Assembly (NCBI RefSeq): GCF_030463535.1
Contig: NC_132894.1
Coordinates: forward strand, 28,974,625-29,038,624
Length of the DNA stretch: 64,000 nt
Source: Salminus brasiliensis
Lineage: Eukaryota; Chordata; Actinopteri; Characiformes; Bryconidae
Direction of reading: 5' to 3'
The position numbers were made by a program, and so were the translations under genes. The notes under the pieces are model-generated. The model did no database searches and was not told where the DNA came from. It saw only the letters and a list, made by a program, of their open reading frames with translations. Shown piece after piece: positions 1 to 21,222 of this stretch. Numbering within the stretch: the stretch's first letter is position 1; each line of letters opens with the position of its first letter.

Positions 1-10355
<10,355 letters not shown>

Positions 10356-11690
10356 AACCTCCCCCACCGAAGAAGGACGAAGGCCCTAACCCAGGCAGAG
10401 CAGCGGGGACCATGGACTTTTATTGCTTTTTTACGTGGAGAGACTTGAACAAAAGGACTAAACCTGGCTTACATTAAAGCTACTGTCATGTTTGCCATAT
10501 ATTAAGTGCAATGAGCCTTTTCAAAACGTGTCATTATTTTTATCCTTGACGATGTTGCTGTTAGACATTTAAGATATGTTTTGTATTATGATCCATACTT
10601 TTCACAAGAGGTTAAAAAAAAAGAAAATCAAAAACAAAAAAACACCCACCTGTGCTATACCGTTTTATTGAAAGCTCAATATTTTCATTGTTATTGTGAA
10701 CTGCTGACAATGGCTATATTTAAAAGGAGAACAAAGAAGGAAAACTGGTAATATATTTTCAAAGAAGAACAGTATTATTTTGATATGTTTGTCAAGTTGC
10801 TTGCTCTGTGGTCTATCTAATCCATACTGTCACAGTGCAGAGTTTAAAGCAAATGATGTAGAAGTATGCTTTATAAGTATAACTCATGGGAACTTCATGT
10901 TTTAATTAAAAAAACAAACAAAAAAACAAGAAATAAGCTCTTGTTTTTAAAATGTTGGCAGGGGACCTTTCCCCAAGAGTAGTATGCAAATCTCCATTAG
11001 CACATACTGAGGTTGGAATACGATCCACTAGAATGGGTGATGATAGGTCTTGATATAATGATGCACAAATGTATTTTATGATAAAGGAATCACATAATTC
11101 ACATTGCTCTCTAGAACTATTTTAAATAACTTTGCATTATTGCCCACACACTTTAATGGCCAGATTTTTTTTTCTTTAAACCCCTTTAAATACCTCTAAA
11201 CAATTTATTCCTCCTAGCTCTAAAGCAACGCTACATTCCTCATCTGTTTTTATCCCTCAGGTCTGCACACTGGCCTTTGCTAATAGCCCAGGAACATTAC
11301 AAAGCAGCGCTGAGTGTTTGTTGGCCTTCATGAAGCCCCCAGATCAACCCATCTGTTTCTGCTATGCAATATGTACATGTCTAAAACCCCACCACTTATT
11401 TAGATGATTTAGAATATGCTGATGAAAGCAGAGATTTCCTCCAACTGTTCTAAAGTGTAGCATATATTGTAGTTTGGATGACAAAAGCTCATTGGAGGTT
11501 GTCATTCATGTGCCAATACCATTCAGATTTGTGGAAGCCTACGCAACCACTCTAGACACAGTTGGCATGAGCATTGTTTGTTTCTTGATACATTTATAGA
11601 CAGAACCGTGTAATGTAGTGCTAAATAAGTGAGCAACAGTGTACAGTGTATAAAATGTATTAAAAGTGATAATTCCATGCCGGTGTCACG
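10356..11690 (+). other. dennd5a: DENND5 3' UTR and downstream flank
   Basis: AT-rich sequence after the DENND5 stop with no credible ORF. Candidate poly(A) signals are ATTAAA at 10473-10478 and 10905-10910, with further ATTAAA-like sites near 11656. I cannot tell which is used, so the true transcript end is uncertain. Confidence 0.5.
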
Positions 11691-12479
11691 CGTCGTCTTT
11701 AATGTACAGGGCACTGATAGAGCTGTCTAAAGGAATGAGAAATGTGAAATTCAGGGCTCAGTTAGGCATTTCATTAAAGGACTTACTGCAGCCTTTATTG
11801 ATCACTGATGGCTGCACTAATTTATTCATGCTTATTGGTTCATTCTTAACCATGTGCACCTCATATTTATGCCAGAATATGTCTAGAAAAACTGTTTCAG
11901 TACACTGTGATTCTGTTTAAAAAGCAATGCAAAACAACTGACTTGGTACATCCAGCAAGGCCATGTGTTAATTCTATTTTGTTGATGGTACGTTATTTTT
12001 TGTGTGATCCCAGAATTTGAAGTGGATTTATCAGGATAACAAATTTGTTTTCTCCAGAAAAAAAAATTGTGATCTTAAGAAAACATGATTTATCTTGAAA
12101 TCACAAGTAAATATAAATATGGTTATTAATTATTTCACAGCCTTTCTGGACTTTCTTTGTGTCAATGCATTAATGATAATGATAAGATTTTTTTGTCATT
12201 CATTTTAAGCGTCACTCTGCCACACAACCTTCCCCTCAATTGTTTTACAGAGCCATTAAAGGTAGAAAAATCATATTTAGAAACATTTACTAAATGTAAT
12301 AAATCATTCCCTCAGTTTAATACATTTACCAATTCGTTCCCTCAATTTAATAAACAGTTCTAGCGTGAGGGATTGTTTATTCAGTTTTGGGAACAGTTTA
12401 TGTCTCTAAATATTATTTTTCTACCTTGATGACTGGAGGGCTCTCTAGTTTTTACAGTAAACAGCTGTGTTAACCCTCA

Positions 12480-13039
12480 TTTCTGTACAAAGGCTCTCAG
12501 CAACCGACTGGCTGCAGTCTGCTCCTCGGTTCGCGCTCTTTGCAGTGCACTACAAAACAAACAGCGACTCCCCGCACTGCACTCTGGGAAAACGAGTCCT
12601 GCCTCTTCTACTCCGGCTGTAACAACTCTGTTTTGTTCAGGTCGGATCCGTGTTTTAGGCGCTTTTTACCAAAGCAAATACAAGACGGCACTAATATACC
12701 AGCAGCTGTGTTCATACTAAAAGAGTCAGACAACAAATAACATACACAGTCAGAATCGTTTTGATTCGCATGTTCCTACAAATCCCAAGATGCGACTTTC
12801 TTAAAAGGAAAAAAGAGGCTTTGCTGATTGGTTGAAGTTCTGTTCAAACCGCGGCGCTCCGCTCCTTATATGGAGTTCCTGCGGAGCGACGCTCCTTATA
12901 TGGAGTTCCTGCGGAGCGACGCTCCATTTTGCTCCGGTATTTGTGCGCTAATGCTGCTCCACCATTCATCTGCGTGTGGCTCGAGTAAGACATGCGCAGT
13001 GCGGAGGAATAAAGCGAACGGAATTCAAAGTTTCCGACG
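12480..13039 (+). promoter_or_regulatory. sinhcaf: SINHCAF promoter region and probable non-coding exon 1
   Basis: GC- and CpG-richer than its surroundings. It contains a ZNF143/Staf-like site at 12775-12793 (cctacaaatcccaagatgc, about four mismatches to the family consensus as I recall it) and two CArG boxes at 12864-12903. A good splice donor (GACG|GTAAGAG) lies at 13039/13040. A 5' UTR exon ending at 13039 and spliced to the acceptor at 14307 (cttacag) would place the start codon at 14320, 13 bases into the second exon. The transcription start itself cannot be seen. Confidence 0.55.
12861..12925. repeat. 30-bp tandem duplication carrying two perfect CArG boxes
   Basis: The unit 12861-12890 is repeated exactly at 12891-12920, followed by a partial third copy (gctcc). 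Each full unit contains CCTTATATGG (12864-12873 and 12894-12903), a perfect CC(A/T)6GG serum response factor site. The flanks gctcc and ggagc are also mutually complementary. Confidence 0.95.
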
Positions 13040-13221
13040 GTAAGAGCTTTGTTATTGTTGCTCCTAACTCCGATTTAAACTACGCGACATTTTGTGCAAC
13101 ACGCTCGGGCTGCTCGTCTGCAGTTTAGTGGAGGTTTGTGTGAGAAACGTGCGTTTGCCCTGCCCGCGCGCTGGGGTTATTTACATCCAACAATGGAGCG
13201 TGGATGTGGAGCGTGGCATGG

Positions 13222-13243
13222 CAGCATGCTAGCTAGCATGCTG
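13222..13243. repeat. 22-bp perfect palindrome in SINHCAF first intron
   Basis: The core AGCATGCTAGCTAGCATGCT at 13223-13242 reads the same on both strands and extends by one more base pair on each side. It lies in the CpG-rich first intron. Function unknown. Confidence 0.9.
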
Positions 13244-13983
13244 GCTAGCAGGCTATTCCCTAACAATAGCCAACTCCGTCCGAGAAGGCGATTTGGCGCT
13301 CTCCACGGGCGAAAGTTTGAATAAATGGAAACGGACTTCGCCCGTCTGAACGTTTTAATCAAACGCGTTGAATTCGAGGTGTCGGGAAAGTACGGCGGAA
13401 TCCCGCCGGACGACGGATTTCGTTTAAACGTTAGTTTAGGAAACACGACCTCCCACCCCTTTTTGTCTGGGGTTCATCAGCGCACAAAACACGCTAGCGA
13501 TAAAGTCGCTCTTTCGCTTTTGTTTTCCGTCGCTGTTGCTGTAAACGAAGTTGCGTGTAGTTTGGCTGTGTTTCTGGATGTAACCTGAGGTCTTTCGGCC
13601 GTAGTTAACGTTGACTTCGTCCGTAGTAACGGAGACGGAGCGACGGCTCCATAGTAACGAACACGTTTGCACGGAAGATGCGCGCGCTTTAACCCGACCT
13701 TCCCTCAGAAAGTTAAAGACCGTGATCGGACGCCACGTTTGGGTCGGTTCGCATTTTTAAGGCTCAAACTTCGCTATTATGGCTGTAAAAGTCACTTGCC
13801 TTCGATTTTACACAACTTCGGCTGCAGTAAACACCTTTTATTTGCCCGTATAAACCCGTGTTTGCGGGTCGTCGTGGCTCCTCGGCTGAACTAGCTAACG
13901 TTAATGAGCTCAGTTTGTCTGAGTATCCCTTCAACACACGACCAAGACGAGTCAACAAGCCGCTCTGGTTTTAAAGTTAATAT

Positions 13984-13985
13984 TG

Positions 13986-14021
<36 letters not shown>

Positions 14022-14022
14022 C
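13984..14022. repeat. (TTA)n microsatellite
   Basis: Thirteen or so trinucleotide units in the first SINHCAF intron. Confidence 0.95.
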
Positions 14023-14319
14023 TAGGCAGCTGTTGTGAAATATAGAAAGTAGGTCAGTGCAGCTGACTCGTGCCGTTTTGCCAGAAAAGCAAGTCTGAAC
14101 ATTAATTTTTCTGGAATAAAGTCTGTCCAAATACAGCCGTGTTTGTTTTGGGCTCATAATTCGCATAAAATACCGAAATCTGGCTGAATGTTTGACAAGT
14201 GTCCTCGCAGAGCGCCGTGACCGCCCCCTCCATCACCCGCCTAAATTGTAGCCTGATGCTAGCAGAAGGGTTCGGCTGCTCTAACGCTGGTTTACGTTCA
14301 CTTACAGAAGCAACCAGAG

Positions 14320-15835
14320 ATGTTCGGGTTTCACAAATCCAAGATTTACCGCAGTCATGACGGCTGCTGTATCTGCAAGACCAAGTCGTCCAGCTCCAGG
14401 TTTACAGACAGCAGCAGATACGAGGAAAACTTCCGACTCTGCTTTGGGTGAGAACCGCTTTAACTCTTTGTTAGCCATTTCTTCAAGGAGCACATGCTAA
14501 TGGTGCTGTTAAAGCCATTCTCCCAGATAAATAACCCCCCCCCCCCACACACACACACACACTTTACTATATATGCATTTATTCAGTGTTGGACTGGATC
14601 TAATTTTTTTGTAATTGTAATTTTTTCTTTTTTGTCAGGTTATCTGAGGACAGAGTTGGAGATATCTGCAATGCCTGTGTTCTGCTGGTGAAAAGATGGA
14701 AAAAATTACCGCTCGGATCCAAGAAGAACTGGAACCATGTAGGTTGACCTTAACCGTAACAAAATGAGCAGATGAGATGAGCATAGCTGCCCTTCCTCCT
14801 TTCATTAGATATTTATTTTGCTGTCTTTCAGGTTGTGGACGCGAGAGCTGGACCGGGCTTCAAGCTGACCAAACCCAAAAAAGTGAAAAATATTGATGGA
14901 AAGAAGAAAAGCAAGCTGAAGAAGCTGCATAAATTTAAACGACAGAGTAGGTCACCCAACTTATTATTATTATTATTATTTTTGTTTTTAGATGTTATTT
15001 TTTTCAGTAGTAAAAACGGTAGTCGGTAGTCCCCTCACAACCTTCCCCAAGATCAGCCACTTCTGAGTAGTACATATTTTTGCTCTCTTTGCCAGTTGCT
15101 TGTGTGAATAAAAACAAAGCTATAGTCTTTGAGGCATTTAAACTTTTCTTGCAAAAAAAAAAATCATGTCTAACAAAGTTGTAATCTTGTGCATCTAGAG
15201 TGAAAATGCGCACTGCACAAAAGTGGTCGATGTTTGGGGAGAAGTTTGGACAACTTTTATTTCAGCAGCAAAATTAAATGGTGCTTAAGTTTGTTTAGTG
15301 ACTATTTACTGTTCTCCCCCACACTTTAAAAAAAAAAAAAAAAAAAAAAATGTGGCAGACAGTATTTATTAACCTTGTGTCTAAATGAAGGTTGTATTCA
15401 GATGTATGTCTTGTATCGTCAGATTCTGATGCCCACAGCACTACATCCAGCCTGTCCCCCTCTCAGTCTCCCAGCCACAGTCAGTCTGATGATGGCTCAG
15501 ACATTGAGACCAAGCAAAGGCGTCCGACGCCTGCTGGCTTCTCATTCCTTGATCTGTCCTACTGGAAAAGGTAATGCACTGTGAGTGTTGAAGTAATGCT
15601 GTTTGTGATGTAAATTACATTTACATTCATAATTTTGGCTTTTTGTGTTTGCAGGCAGAAAGTGTGCTGTGGGATCGTCTATAAAGGGCGTTTTGGCGAA
15701 GTCATTATCGATCCACGCCTTTTCAAGCCCTGCTGCAGCACCAAGGACCGAGCAGCGTTGGCGCCCACTTCAGACTCTCAGAACTCTGAAACACTGCCCT
15801 CTCCTCTCCCAGAGGACTTGAAGGAGACTTGGTGA
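14320..15835 (+). CDS. sinhcaf: SIN3-HDAC complex-associated factor (FAM60A), complete
   Basis: Coding exons 14320-14447, 14639-14738, 14832-14946, 15423-15570 and 15655-15835 join in phase to 223 residues; human SINHCAF is about 221. The N-terminus MFGFHKSKIYRSHDGCCICK, followed by FRLCFGL and DICNACVLLVKRWKKLP, holds the conserved Cys pairs of the FAM60A domain. A basic stretch follows (KPKKVKNIDGKKKSKLKKLH), then a Ser-rich linker (SSLSPSQSPSHSQSDDGSD), and near the end the conserved block FLDLSYWKRQKVCCGIVYKG and FGEVIIDPRLFKPCC. Known of the family: a nuclear subunit of the SIN3A/B-HDAC1/2 co-repressor that regulates cell-cycle and TGF-beta-responsive genes. It follows DENND5 in the same orientation about 4 kb downstream. 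A second, SINHCAF-like copy exists in some teleosts, so this could be either ohnolog. Confidence 0.95.
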
Positions 15836-17495
15836 TTTACAGCACCTCCTCCAGTGTCTCATTGAGGCTCCCTAGCTTTGTCTCCAGTGGCAGACTCAAA
15901 TATCATTCCCATGTTAGCTCACTGTGTATGAATGCTGTTGACTTTTTTTTTTTCTCCCCCCCTGCTTTTTTATGTTTAACGTTTTGAGATTTTTGTATAA
16001 TTTGTTTTTCTTTAAGAAAATGAGTGGGAGTAAAGACAAAAAAAAATGAATGGGCATTATTAGTACATATTCATAGGATCAAAATCGGGTTGAAACGGCT
16101 TAAGACGTGTAATACAGGTATTTTTTATTTTATTTTTTATACTTTTTTTTTTTTTTTTTGGCACTGTAAAGTATGTTTGACATTGACTTCTGTAGTGTTT
16201 TTGTAAATATCTTTATTTTCAATACCAGTGCATCAAAAGCCTCCTCTGGCTCCTAGTTTCCTATGTGTAAATTTGAGTTATTATAAATGTTCTTGAAATG
16301 CCATATTCGTCTGTGTCAAACAGGACTGTGTTAATGAAATGGTTCGAATCTTAAGCAATTTAGTTAAACCGTGCCTACCAGTTTCTCCTTGATCTGCATG
16401 TGTTAGCAGTGCAGTGAACAGGTTCATGGATATTCATAATGTGAATACAGCTCTATTTTTGTTCGTTACATGCACGTGCGTCAGTTCGACTCCCAAGTTG
16501 CTGGTTCCATGAGCGACGTTAGGTACCTTAAAGCGTTCTTTGAGTTCTTGCTTGGATACAAGCTACAGTTCTAAAATTCTTTTAAAATAAACTAAACTGC
16601 TCGCCATTGTTTTGCGAGTCTATCAAGGAATAAAAATACATACTTTAATATTGCTGTTTAAAATTCTATTTATGAAAGTATTCTGAATAAGCATGTGTTT
16701 CAGTGTGTAATCGCTGGTTAGAATTGCTCATCATTTACAAATGCTGGTGTGCCTATTACTACTGTAGGTTTTTATTATTGTTTTTGTGATTATGCTTATT
16801 TAGTTGGGTTTAATTATGGCCACCAGCAGTTATTTCACTACACAGACTTTAGCAACGCTTGATGTCACGATGCAGTTGCTAAACGTTCATGTATTTTGGC
16901 ATCTGCTTATGATCTGTTTCTCACTTGGCGCAAATGTGTATTTATGTACAAAAAGTCCTCAAAACTTCAGCTGTATAACCTGTCTTGGCATCATGATACA
17001 GACTAGCTTTCTCTTTGTAACACAAATGGGGAAGAGCCGTTCGTCACATTTGTTGCTATGCTGTTCAGGTAACTTGTCATTCAGAGTGATGGTACAATGA
17101 GTGGTTAAAGAGCCATTGTAGGGCTGAGTAGTCTTTCATTGTATTATTGGAATGAATGTTTGATCTCACCAGCAATACTGAGTCAATAGTGATGCTAACC
17201 AAACTAAACTCTGGTTTTCAGAATCTGAGAAAGCTAATATTACATGATGTCAGTATAAGGTTCAGGGAAACTATTTACATGGTACATTTTCAGTCAATGT
17301 TAATGTGCCTTATGAGAGATTTAACTGATATCAGAACATGAATTTGTCTTTTCTAATTTATACTATTTATTCAAATCTGTCTGTACAATTGATGCTGTAA
17401 AGAGGTTTTTGTGCACTTTTTATACTTTTATAATTTTTGTATCTTAATTTTGATCACATTTGTATTTTAATAAAACTTTGTATGTAAATTGGTTT
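15836..17495 (+). other. sinhcaf: SINHCAF 3' UTR
   Basis: AT-rich sequence without credible coding content. It ends at a canonical AATAAA at 17469-17474 (tttaataaaactttg), about 1.6 kb after the stop. The short ORFs inside it look like chance frames. Confidence 0.7.
17469..17474 (+). terminator. sinhcaf: AATAAA polyadenylation signal of SINHCAF
   Basis: The first canonical AATAAA in good AT-rich context at the end of the long UTR. An earlier aataaa-like word near 16630 is an alternative. Confidence 0.65.
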
Positions 17496-17891
17496 CAAGT
17501 AGTGGTTTCTTGTTGCCAAAACTGACACTCATAAAAATCTAGTCAAGCAAATAAACAAGAACTCTATAAGGATATTTGCTAAATGCTGGAAATGGTCAGC
17601 TCACATGGTCTATTTAGTTGACGTACCAAAGAAATCTTTGCTTGTAGAAGATTTTACAGTCTTAGAAACACCAGAGGGAGCCAAAGACAACTGCAAGAAT
17701 GTCCTCCACTACTGTTTCTGGCAGTGACCCTGTAATACCTCAAGGACCAGATTCCTCAATGTGGATTAAGCCTTATCTTGGGCTGAACTGCAGTGCAGGT
17801 GGTCAATCAGCATTAAAACTAACCCTATGAGTTTACACTTTGATTAAGAAATGAAAAAATATTTCAAAAGGAAATTGAAAATAATAATATA

Positions 17892-17896
<5 letters not shown>

Positions 17897-17930
<34 letters not shown>
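17897..17930. repeat. (TA)n microsatellite
   Basis: About 17 TA units downstream of SINHCAF. Confidence 0.95.
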
Positions 17931-17937
<7 letters not shown>

Positions 17938-20399
17938 AAATAATAAGGCTTTTCTCTTAATCTGGCTTTCCTAAAAATAATACATGATGAAGGCTCCTAG
18001 GACAAACCCTCAGAAGTTCATAGGAATGTTCTTTAAAAATCTGAAGAGGTTCTAAAATATTCTCTTATGAAAGTCTTCATTATTTTCCTAAGATTTTTTT
18101 TAACACACTCATGATTGGTTGCTTTTTTTAGGACAAATGGAGGAAAAACTAAGCCTTCAAAACCTTTCAGTAAACAAGAGCTAGATGTGTTTTCCTATTG
18201 TAAACAATTATCAGTACTTTAAAACAACCTGCACTTTCAATCCAGTTCATTAGACACTTTTTCGAGTAATTCAACAATTTTAATGGATTATTTTAAAGGC
18301 AGACTTTCTTAACTCATAGGGTTGGTTTCCCAGACAGGGATTAAGCCTGGTGGTGGATTTTATGTTCCTTTTAATGGAAAAACTCCATTCAAATGCTGTG
18401 TAGTTCAGGATTAGGATTAACCCATGTCTGTGAAACTGGCCCATAGAGTTTAAGACTAGTGTGCTGCTATCGTAAGGTCAAGAAAATAGTTAAGAACTTA
18501 TATTTAAGATTGCTAAGATACAAAAACATCTAAGAAGAATTTCTTTCTTAGGACACTTTTGTGAATCCGGCCCCAGGACTGGAAACTGGATTCAAAGTCC
18601 AGATTTGAAAACTTGGGAGCTAGACGGTTCTCAACCCTATTAAAAATATGTGAACTGTGCTTAAAAGTCGGGTCAACACATTTAATTTAACTCTACCAAC
18701 CAATTCTGCCAAGAGATATGCAGAATATGATATGCAGAATGCAGATATCAGATATGCAGAATTCTGACAGAAGCTTGATAGTCATTTTGCTAACCATGAG
18801 GATATCCGTTGGCTTCTGAGGCTGAGAATGAGATGGTGTAAATTCAGACATACAATGAAAGGGCTGAAGCTTGCAGTTAGAAGAGATGACAACGATATGG
18901 CATTAGTGATATACTGATGTACAGACACTGTTAAGTCCTGACTTTATGGATCCGCCCCAAACCACACACTCCTGTACTTTACATGTGACGCTAAGGATTA
19001 CACAAATGGTGCGTTTTTATTTTTTTTGTAGTTTGAGGTGTTCACAGTTTCCTGTTGCATGCTGCCTGTGAGCAGCAGTGGAGAGGCTTCAGCACACAGA
19101 TGTTTAGAAACAGAAGAAAAAAAAGAGGAAATGCGTAACCAGATGAATGGTAGATGTCATTCTTATCTCAATATGTACAGTTTGTGCCCCTGGTCAAATG
19201 ACGTGCAAAGAAGTTGTACTCTACTCTACAGAGACAGACTTTGTACAGAGAGCACATTCTGAAGTATAGGTACGTTTGGTAGATTCATTTAACATTGGGC
19301 AAAAGACAGGAAAACACTAAATGTGAATGGGAAATTAATAGAAAGTGTAATAGAGACTATTTACAGAACAAAAGCCACGTAAAATTGTATTTCCTGTAGA
19401 GGATTACTTAGAAAACCAACAAAACCACCAGCACCCAAATATTAACATACTAACCCATTTTCTACTAACAGATGAAGAATTCGATGAAGCATTGCTATGC
19501 CAACCTATGTCCCTGCAAGTTCTCCAGCTCTTGGAGAACTGCTGTTTTTTTCACCATTTTTTATAATAACTTGTCCAGAGTCAAGTGAGTTGCTCCAGAG
19601 AACTTGTAGAATAACTGGTTAAAACCGTTAAATCCAGCTCTGGTAGCTCATTCCTTTTTTGTGGGTTAACTGTCTATTGTAACCAAACTTAAAAACCAAA
19701 CAGTCTGTGTCCTTTTCCTGTGGCCTCGTTTCCGGTGGTACTGCGTTCTATTTTGTATATGTCACAAGTGAATTTCTTATGAAGCAAGCAGGGTCTCTAT
19801 AGCAACATCCATTGTGATAGAAAGCTAGCGTCACATTCGGCGGGAATTCTCAATACAAAGTACGGCAAGTGCGGACTGGTGTATTTGGTAGAACTGAATT
19901 GGCCTGCGAGTGCAAACTCCTGAGGACGGGAGGACGCTGTACAGTAATTTTGCAATTGGAAAAGCAGCATAGTTCGTAAAGCATTCTGGGATATTTGTCA
20001 TGTCCAGATGCATTCTCGAAAACACAGGCGGAACAAGAACACATCCAGCCATGGCTAAATGGAGCAGTACTTTGGCTGTAACTCATGATGTTTCACAAGT
20101 CCACAGGAACACAAGGACATCTTGGGTTCCTGTGTGTACATCGATCTTTGACAGAGGATGGAAAACTGACTACTGACTCTACTTTAGACTATACCACCAT
20201 CGTTGTAATTTTAATATCTTGCTCTTAATGGGAGGATAAGTAAAGGCTGCTAGGCTACGCACAAGTTTCTTTAACCTCGCCCAACATACTTTGCTGTTAA
20301 GACTGTGAAATGTAAACAACTCCTGCATGCAGACTTTATAGCCTAGTTTGGGAAATGTTTACAGATATAGACATACAGTATATGCTGTAAAAATATATT

Positions 20400-20755
20400 G
20401 CACATGACGCTCTAATACATGCAAAGCCAGTCACCAAATATATGACCGCTAGATAACCCACGCGATTGTAGCCTTCCCCTAACACTAGCAATGCTCATGG
20501 CGCTCTAATACATGCAAAGCCAGCCACCGCCTCTTTTCGACCTGACATGCTCAGAGAAAAAGCGACAGGTCCTTCTCAGCTCCCCAGCACCAAACTACAA
20601 ACTCCTGTGCTGGCCAACATCGCTGAAGAGAGGAGAGAGGAGAAAGCGTTATCTAAACACCCAGAGAGGGCAAAGCCATTTGTGCTCTCTCAGACTCATG
20701 GCAAAGCGGCATGGCTCGGGATTTGAACTCACGACCCCCAGGTGTGTGTGGAAGT
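20400..20755 (+). mobile_element. tRNA-derived SINE-like repeat, copy 1
   Basis: Shares with 21860-22000 and 38140-38465 the words aacccacacgnt.g tagcccccctagcac, gccaattgtgctctctc and gcaaagcgg..ggctcgggatttgaac. The segment ggatttgaactcacgacccccag resembles a Pol III B box with its tRNA 3' arm. No poly(A) tail is obvious. Confidence 0.6.
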
Positions 20756-21222
20756 TTGAACGCAAACATATTACTTTGTGTCTACAAGAAATAATGATGT
20801 ATCACAACCAGTCTGTTTATTTAATGGAACAAAATATTAATTCCTTAGTCTGATTCTGCCATTATTGTAGGTCATTATGGGAATACTGATTGGGATGCAG
20901 ACCTCAAGATGATCAAGCTGTGGTATAAACCATAGAAACAGTGTCCTCTATTTAACATTTTGTGTACACTTATAGTCCAGTGGCTATATGGATGTGATGT
21001 AATGACAATGAGCACTTCAGTAAGCATCACAGAAGATCTAAGGTCCAAAGTCCCTGAGACTGGAGTCCACAGGTTTGGTATCCAGGGATTCAGATACAGG
21101 GCAATACAGCAAGCATCCAGGGATCAAAGCAAATTAAGTTGTATAGTACTGATCTGTTATGTCTCGTCTAGTATGCAGCCCTCTCAGTCCAAAACGATGT
21201 GCATTGTAGTTCAGTTCTAATA

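Larger units (their letters stand above)
17496..21222. other. Intergenic region between SINHCAF and receptor A
   Basis: The two genes converge here. No exon with family similarity was found. It holds a (TA)n tract at 17897-17930, a short internal repeat of gatatgcagaat around 18715-18765, and a tRNA-derived short repeat at 20400-20755. The rest is unremarkable AT-rich DNA; the 3' UTR of receptor A must fall in the right-hand part. Confidence 0.6.

Noticed and set aside
19831-20086. Two overlapping minus-strand ORFs considered as a C-terminal exon of receptor A
   Set aside because: The true last exon at 21223-21323 continues TM7 in phase and carries a stop; these frames have no membrane or tail features.
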